This document shows positions 57,901 through 64,000 of a stretch of DNA of 64,000 nt, piece by piece. Position numbers and translations under genes: made by a program. The DNA is taken from the NCBI GenBank assembly GCA_018873245.2, contig JAEMBT020000009.1, positions 13,481,112-13,545,111 on the forward strand, given 5' to 3'. This DNA comes from Archegozetes longisetosus. Taxonomy: Eukaryota > Arthropoda > Arachnida > Sarcoptiformes > Trhypochthoniidae. The notes under the pieces are model-generated. The model made no database searches and was not told where the DNA came from. It was given only the letters and a program-made list of their open reading frames with translations. Every line of letters begins with the position of its first letter. Position 1 is the first letter of the stretch.

Positions 57901-60305
57901 CAATGTCATAAAGTCACAGGAATAGACACCAGGACACCCAATGAGTCCATAATTACCGATAAAAGAAGTTTTAGACTCATAAGGTGTCCTGATATCTATT
58001 CCCTGTGATTCTATGACATGAACAAAAATAGGAAGTTGCCGTTTCTAGCGTCTTAACATATAACAAATAATATTAACATGAATTTCTTTCCTACACATAA
58101 ACCGTACTCTAATCCATTAGCACATAAGTGAAATTTCTATTCTATCAAACTGGAGGATAGTATGACTTTATTCATCAATTGAAGATTTTGTGTACACGAG
58201 TCATGGTAACTTACTATACTATTACGGCAGACATTCTGTATATTGAAGTGGGATATAGTGGACATAGAGCTATAATAAATACTTTTAAAAATATTTGATT
58301 CACAGACTATATCTGATATAGTGAACTACCATTATAATCAACACATTCTTAGTGCATTAAGCTGTTGATTATAAAAAGAAGTGACTGTAGTTGAATCCTA
58401 GTTTATTTTAATCTAACCAGAATTTATAAGGAAGTATAAAAGTTGAGAGCAAAAGTATCTTATTTGATATAAAAGAACTGTACTGTAACTGTTGAATATT
58501 TCTTAAGAATATTAAGAATCTTAAGATCTATTTTAAGTTATCTTTATAAACTAATACATCTGATCATAAAATACACCAGTCTTGAAATTCTGTTTTTCAA
58601 GAATTAGTTTATGAATATCGAGTTTCATATTATATATTTTTAGTCTATTTACAAGTACAGTCTCCTCTCGTTATAGTGAATACTGGAATGCACTGGAGAT
58701 GCATTGGGTTATAACGACAGTTCATCCTTACATCAGATACAGTGTAAAGAATCTACGAATCAAATAACCTTCTCCAATGTGCATATTATAGCTTTATATT
58801 GACTATATCTGACTTCATTATACAAATTATATATGTAGTGAATAGTTTTACGCAATAGTACGCTTAGTTCTGTACTATTCCCTAAACCTTTCCTAAACCA
58901 TAAAAATAAACTATTAGAACTTGCCATTGACTCTAAATCAATGACCTAAGCATTAGACTTTTGACATTTGTCAAAGATTGATATATATAAGAGTTTTACA
59001 TTAGTAGACATGTTTTTGTAAGATCTCATGGGTGGCCGACACAATTTCTAACATGTAAAGTAATACAAAGTAATATTTGTGATAATTGTATTTTGTGTAA
59101 TGTTCAGTGATTAATTAAATTTTTTATTTAATTTATTAATTGTTCAAATATCGAAGGTTTACTGTATTAAATAACTAACAACGTAATAGACTCGATCCCA
59201 AGTCAAAAACCCTACACAGACGTTACATGTGGCTCACGAATCTTCGCCCCCGAGAGTAGATCACGTGTAACACAAAGAGTCGACTGTATATGAAAAGTTA
59301 TTTAAAATATTGATCAAAAAACTATAATAGAGTAAAAATATATTTGAGAAACAACAGCCGAAGCGACAGTGCTCCAAACCCCAAAATGCTAGAAAATGAA
59401 TGTCATCTTAATTCTAAATGACTATTTCCTGAATCATATGTTGATTTATTAGATTCTTATTCGTTTTGGCAGTCACTTTTTATATCAGGTTTACTTAGAT
59501 AAGCTATTTTTATATTTAATTCATATAGATTCTATTAAAGATATCATGTTTATTATAGCTAGTACTGTGACCATTACGTAATCATATTTATTTATCCGTA
59601 AATTGTTTGTGAGATATCAGAACATTTGGTTGCTTCTCAAAAATACTGTAGTTGTAAACGAAACATAACTCATGGGATGACCGGCAAACATAATGTCAAT
59701 CGTTGATTAACTATCGTTAGGAGGTTACAGAAGCATGACTTAAGTAATGAAATTTGAGTGGTGAACCAAACTTGAAACATATCATATATGATAAATATAC
59801 AATATTCACAAGCTTAACAACTATTTAATACTAGATGATAAGTTTATATTTGATTACATACGCATATTCAGATATATACTAGTCAAGCATTTCTAAACTT
59901 TTCAATATAACTTACAAATATTTACACAATATTTCATTTCAACTTTTCCTTCAATTCATAACTATTTGATGCTGGTTTTTCATACCAATTTATTTTAGTC
60001 AATTAGTTTTCATATCCTTCAATATGTAGTGCCTTTAGCTATGATTGTTAATACAAATCAGGGAAAACTTTTACGTTTTTATGATTACTATTGAAAACTT
60101 AATAATCTACGATAGCAACAATAAGGCTGTTACTATGTCAACCTGCCTTTGATGTGCATCGATTTGTTACTAAATTTGATTTTAGATTTATTTTGATTAC
60201 TATATTGAATATTCTATAAGTTTGCTAATATCTCAACATATTATAGTCTGATGGAAGGCGTGCCATCGCAACATCACTTCTGATTGCTATCAACGATTAC
60301 TAAGT
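57901..60305. repeat. Large direct tandem duplication, copy 2
   Basis: Direct copy offset by about 2250 bp from copy 1. It lacks the outermost ~34 bp of the foldback element but is longer at the 3' end, where it keeps a full ~200-bp inverted-repeat element (60098-60304). Scattered weak matches to the copy 1 flank continue to about 60500. Confidence 0.9.
60098..60304 (+). mobile_element. ~200-bp inverted-repeat element family, copy 5 (best preserved)
   Basis: Ends CTTAATAATCTACGATAGCA and, on the complement, CTTAGTAATCGTTGATAGCA: a terminal inverted repeat of about 22 bp with few mismatches. It sits at the 3' end of duplication copy 2. Confidence 0.85.
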
Positions 60306-60573
60306 CTTTGAGTGTAGAATGTGTAAGGTAGTTTTATTTGAATAGTATACTGAATTTCCCTCCTGAACTAATCATCATATTCAATAAGAATTGAGTCTGA
60401 CTATGTTGCGAAATTTGAGAGAACAAATTATTTTGAAAATTAACGATAAATTGAAATCTGATATCCTTTTATTTTGAGGAATACAGAAAGACATTATTCA
60501 ACTTATTAACGAATAAATATTTGTTATTATCAGAAAACTTAAATAACAATTTGGTAATAATAATTGAGAATTA

Positions 60574-60655
60574 TATCAGTTAGCCAATAAGTTCTCGGCT
60601 TATAATCCATTGACTGCAATGCATAAGAGGCAGAGAACTTATTGACTAAGCGATA
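60574..60655. mobile_element. 82-bp mariner-like hairpin
   Basis: Left arm TATCAGTTAGCCAATAAGTT CTC; the right-arm complement TATCGCTTAGTCAATAAGTT CTC. The CAATAAGTTCTC block resembles mariner terminal repeats. TA at both edges, no ORF. Confidence 0.7.
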
Positions 60656-61322
60656 TGTTCGGTAATTTTAAAACGATGCATAGCAACAAAAAATGCTGCA
60701 TAGCAACAAAAAATGTTGCATAGCAACGTGAAATCAAGATTGTAATACTAAAATGTTCACATTACAATAACAATAATTGAAATGAAATTTCTGGTAATTT
60801 AATACTAAACAAGTAAATTAAACATTAAAAAATGAACAATTAGAAGATAAAATGAAATACATGTGCGTCATATGAAGGATAACATAGCAGAAATGATTTA
60901 GTAATAGCTATGTATTATTTGATTAAATTACATTACTTACAAATTGAATTTAAATTACAATGACTAGAATTATATTATATTAAAATGTTTTATAAATAGA
61001 CGTTTGAGCTTAACAATAATGTTATTATTATAATTAGAAATCATTTGAACAAGAGACATTGTGCGATGTAACTGATATGTTCCATTTTGTATTATTTATA
61101 TCCTAGATTAGATACGAGTTGACGTTTTCTCTGTATTCATTTGTTCTTTTGGGCTATGAAAATAATGGCTCACTATTTTGATCACATCTTTTAAGTCTGC
61201 CTGAATATTAGAAAGAATTAAGTTAGAGTTTGATGATCTAGCACAATCAGTATGTACTATACAGTACTATCTATAATGTTATTATAAGCTTAATTAAAGA
61301 TGCTTCTAGTTGATCAACTTAC

Positions 61323-61386
61323 TCTAAAACTTTTTGATAAAAATGAGTATATGATTGGATTGACGAAGCTGTTGGCCATCGCTAAC
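61323..61386 (-). CDS. GPCR exon C (TM7 NPxxY and helix 8)
   Basis: Acceptor ATTATAG, donor GTAAGT. A 64-nt exon that completes Trp and encodes LAMANSFVNPIIYSFLSKSF then Arg. Asn-Pro-Ile-Ile-Tyr is the TM7 signature. Confidence 0.88.
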
Positions 61387-63769
61387 CTATAATTCATTTG
61401 ACAGTATTGATTCATTGTTCTCATGCACACTTTCGATCACTTGAACTCAAGCTTAAGCCCAATGTTAATTCTGGTTATTTAACTGCTGTATCTGATTTTC
61501 ACTTCAATGTTAGTTAATTTTCACTTGACTAAGCTCGAGCTCAGAGTGACTCGACTAAGCTCGAGCTCAAAGTGACTCAACCAAGCTCAAGCTCAGAATG
61601 ATTGAATTATTATACAAACCAATGGCAGAAGAAGAAGCTTCCAATATAAGTATAGTAACTGAAAATATCGTTGATTTCCAGTATCTGAGGATAATAAACA
61701 AGTAATAACATAAATATCCGGATAGGAAACCAACAAATACCAAATAAGATCACAATTGCAATCAGCATTCGAGTTATCTATAATGAAATTTTAATGAAAA
61801 ACAACAATTTAGAAACAATTTATATAGAGTTTTCTGCTAAATTATTCAATTACTTGATATGTACTTTAAATTATATTAAATAACAAAAAGTAATTATTTC
61901 ATATAAATTTATTATAACTGGAGACAAATATTTTCTCATGTGAACACTTTTAATGAGAAAATTATTATAACATCGAAAATAATTGTCTCTAAATATTCCA
62001 TATATTGTCTACATAATTTGTTTTCTTTCTTCCATTTGGCAACTACAATCATATTCATATATTACTATTAAACTTACTCGGAAGAGGTGTGAGCAGTGGT
62101 CAAGCCAGTAGAGCATCAAGCAGCAGGTATAGGTTTACTCAATTTCAGATAAAAGCTAAATGAACAGTTTGCTATAGATAAACTTATAGATGATTTTTAG
62201 TTTAGTTCCTATTATAGAAATGTAATTTAATTGGGCTACACAATTTTCTCATAACTTGATAGGATATCAATATTATAGAGGTAGTGATACCAATTTTTAG
62301 GTAGCTTAAAACTGATATTTGTCGAGCCACTGCTATTAAGTGCTATCTTTAATTCGAATTATATTACAGATAGAGCTTGACAGCACTGTTATGGCAAGTT
62401 ATGGGAGTCAGTTATGGGAGTCAGTTATGAGAGCCACTTGATCTAAGCAAACATAACCTAATCTATCCTAGCTGACATTTTCTGACTTAGCCACTGCTAC
62501 AAGTGTTCAATTACTTCTAGAATGGACATGCTAGTAGTAATATTAATAATCAATCACTTTTTCAGTTAGCTTCATAAAGTCTGAATTAGTTTTGAAATAT
62601 GTGAATCATCCGGAATTTTTGAAAATTTATTCGAAAATTTTGATAAATTATCTAAAATTTTTGAGAAATTATCTGAAACTATTTGAAAAGTTATCTGAAA
62701 GTTAAAACTACTACACATGCATCTCTTACCAAGTATTACAACGTATTAAACATTCAAATATTGATATATTAATCCAGCGGTCGGCTGACTGTTGTCTTCA
62801 GGCCGAGTCCGCTCCATTCTATTCAACACTTCGAAGATAACTATGTTTGAATTTAGGGAGAGTGTAAAATATTTAATCAAGTTGATTCTCAGTGTATTTC
62901 AGTGTATTTATAGTCTGAATGCTTTCGAAGACTAAAACCTTCCCTTTGCCGTTAGTTGAATATGATACCTCCTTTGCATTTGTCCATACCTGTTTCTCAC
63001 TACTATTTTGATATTATAGAAATATGCGTAAGCTTACTTACATTAAACTCAAATTTGATAGTCAAACTCTAACTTATTTCATCATCAAGTGTATATATTA
63101 ATAATAGTATTGAACTATAGTTTATCTTAATCAGAATGCAAATCTTTCTACCGATTCATAATTATTGAATTTCATTATTCATCAGAGAATTGTTTTGTAC
63201 TAACTTTTAATACTATGTTAATAAAAGCTCATACAGTCGTTTCTGTTTATGTTGAACGGATGAGTGCAGCCAAAAGGGTTAACTACAACGATAACTTATT
63301 AATGGGATTTGTGTTATATCCTATAAGAGGGAATTGAAAATAAGCGCGTTCACTATAAACAGGATCGACTGTAATAAGATCAAGCAGGAAGATAAGATGT
63401 ATGATGAGTACCTTGGCTCTACTCTTATCGAAAATATTTTTCCTAAGTGGCAACTTATTATTAATCAACTGCTGGCGCATAATTCTTCTACCAATAGATC
63501 CATAAGAGAAAGTTTGTATTATAAGTGGAAGTGCAAATGTGAAAATGAATACTGCTGTATTATAGATTTTACTTTCTAATTCTTCCATTTCTGCTCCTCT
63601 ACAGTCGTAATATGTGTTGTTGTCCCATTTGAATGGTACTGTTGTTGTATGGATCATAGCTATGAGTCCAAATAGACTTGCAAATAACCATCCTAGACTG
63701 AGAACGATAATAGATCGACCAGTAAACCATTGATTTTTATTGGAATGAGGACAAAGTATAGCGAAGTAT
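61323..63769 (-). CDS. Partial rhodopsin-class peptide GPCR (end of TM3 to TM7/helix 8), 3 exons
   Basis: Recovered part: complement(join(61323..61386, 61620..61777, 63412..63769)), 580 nt, reading through with correct phases. The family acts at the plasma membrane as a G-protein-coupled receptor. Visible landmarks in order: (D/R)Y at the end of TM3, with the acceptor splitting the Arg codon as in many class A receptors; TM4 with the conserved Trp (LSLGWLFASLFGL); an ECL2 Cys (YYDCRG); TM5 with Pro (FALPLIIQTFSYGSI); TM6 CWFP; TM7 HWLAMANSFVNPIIY; and helix 8 SFLSKSFR. The HWLAMANS..NPIIY and FLSKSFR blocks recall the orexin/allatotropin and NPFF/SIFamide receptor groups, so a neuropeptide ligand is likely; which one is unresolved. 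TM1-3 exons lie past the window end; the cytoplasmic tail exon is not found. Confidence 0.88.
61620..61777 (-). CDS. GPCR exon B (TM6, ECL3, start of TM7)
   Basis: Acceptor TTATAG; begins ITRMLIAIVILFGICWFPIR, with the TM6 Cys-Trp-x-Pro motif, and ends FFFCH plus two bases of the Trp codon. Donor GTTTGT is weak but the Trp codon is completed exactly by the next exon. Confidence 0.88.
63232..63373. mobile_element. pogo/Tigger-like MITE in a GPCR intron, 142 bp, best-preserved ends
   Basis: Left end TACAGTCGTTTCTGTTTATG and, on the complement of the right end, TACAGTCGATCCTGTTTATA, followed on both sides by a (G/T)TGAACG block: about 26 bp of inverted repeat. It starts 38 bp after GPCR exon A ends. 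Confidence 0.85.
63412..63769 (-). CDS. GPCR exon A (ICL2, TM4, ECL2, TM5, ICL3)
   Basis: The acceptor ...CTAAACACATAG lies within the Arg codon of D-R-Y. It encodes YFAILCPHSNKNQWFTGRSI to FDKSRAK over 119 codons. Donor AAG/GTACTC at 63411 is chosen because it is in phase with the next exon and the frame beyond it stops looking like a receptor. Confidence 0.87.
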
Positions 63770-64000
63770 CTATGTGTTTAGAAGAAAAATCATATAATTC
63801 TACTGCTTATTGTCTTAATGATAAATAATTGTTTTAGTGACTAATCAGTGCTTTGAGTATTAAACCACTCTATTAGTTATAAACAACTTCTAAACCATTT
63901 CTTGATTCTATCATCAGCTCAATTAAGCTCAAATTTCCAGTGTCAGTACAGATTAGCTAGCATAACCACCAAGCAGAAATACGAATTATCAGTAAGCAAA

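Larger units (their letters stand above)
54811..61322. other. Intergenic and/or GPCR 3'-intron region with a 2.2-kb tandem duplication
   Basis: No exon is supported. It contains one reverse-oriented copy of the ~200-bp inverted-repeat family, a foldback element, the large direct duplication and a mariner-like hairpin. The C-terminal tail exon of the GPCR must lie somewhere on the minus strand here or beyond, but I could not identify it. Confidence 0.5.

Noticed and set aside
62060-62130. Possible GPCR-like exon on - strand ending at a GTAAGT donor (62090-62125)
   Set aside because: The frame that looked membrane-like has a stop just upstream and no acceptor in phase; true TM6 and TM7 exons were found at 61620-61777 and 61323-61386.
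63334-63579. 81-codon + strand frame
   Set aside because: It is the opposite strand of GPCR exon A.

Overview
This is an AT-rich, intron-containing metazoan nuclear sequence with few genes and many repeats. I see no bacterial, viral or organellar genes, no CRISPR array, and no rRNA or tRNA that I could recognise. Degenerate TTAGG-type tracts and FabG-like SDR genes of this size would suit an arthropod, possibly a mite, but the sequence does not settle this and another small invertebrate is possible.

I reconstructed four protein-coding genes exon by exon from splice sites, phase and family motifs. (1) A BARHL/BarH homeobox gene on + (20724-27182, four exons, 418 aa) sits between about 20 kb of non-coding DNA on each side, as is common for developmental transcription factors. 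(2) A classical short-chain dehydrogenase/reductase on - (51521 down to 49150, seven exons, 266 aa) keeps the whole fold signature but has His where the catalytic Tyr is expected. (3) Head-to-head with it, 1.1 kb away, lies a CEP83-like coiled-coil gene on + (52638-54810, three exons, 654 aa). (4) A partial rhodopsin-class peptide GPCR lies on - (63769 down to 61323). Three exons cover the end of TM3 to TM7/helix 8. The N-terminal exons lie outside the window and the C-terminal tail exon was not found.

The rest is dominated by two kinds of repeat. First, several families of small inverted-repeat elements (MITE-like): a pogo/Tigger-like family with TACAGT...ACTGTA ends, a ~200-bp family with CTTARTA-type ends in at least five copies, a 187-bp foldback element, and tiny mariner-like palindromes. 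Second, locally born minisatellites (10-60-bp units) occur every one to two kb, plus long (GA)n, (CA)n, (TTA)n and (GAA)n tracts. Some minisatellites are visibly tandem copies of MITE ends. A ~2.2-kb direct tandem duplication (55651-57770 and 57901-60305) separates the CEP83-like gene from the GPCR; its first copy is riddled with short deletions in its 3' half, which may be biology or assembly error.

The four genes have unrelated roles (neural fate transcription factor, metabolic reductase, centriole appendage, neuropeptide receptor); there is no sign that they form a pathway. I did not find a convincing new defence or mobile gene system. The strongest oddities are the His-for-Tyr SDR, the duplication, and minisatellites seeded by MITE ends.
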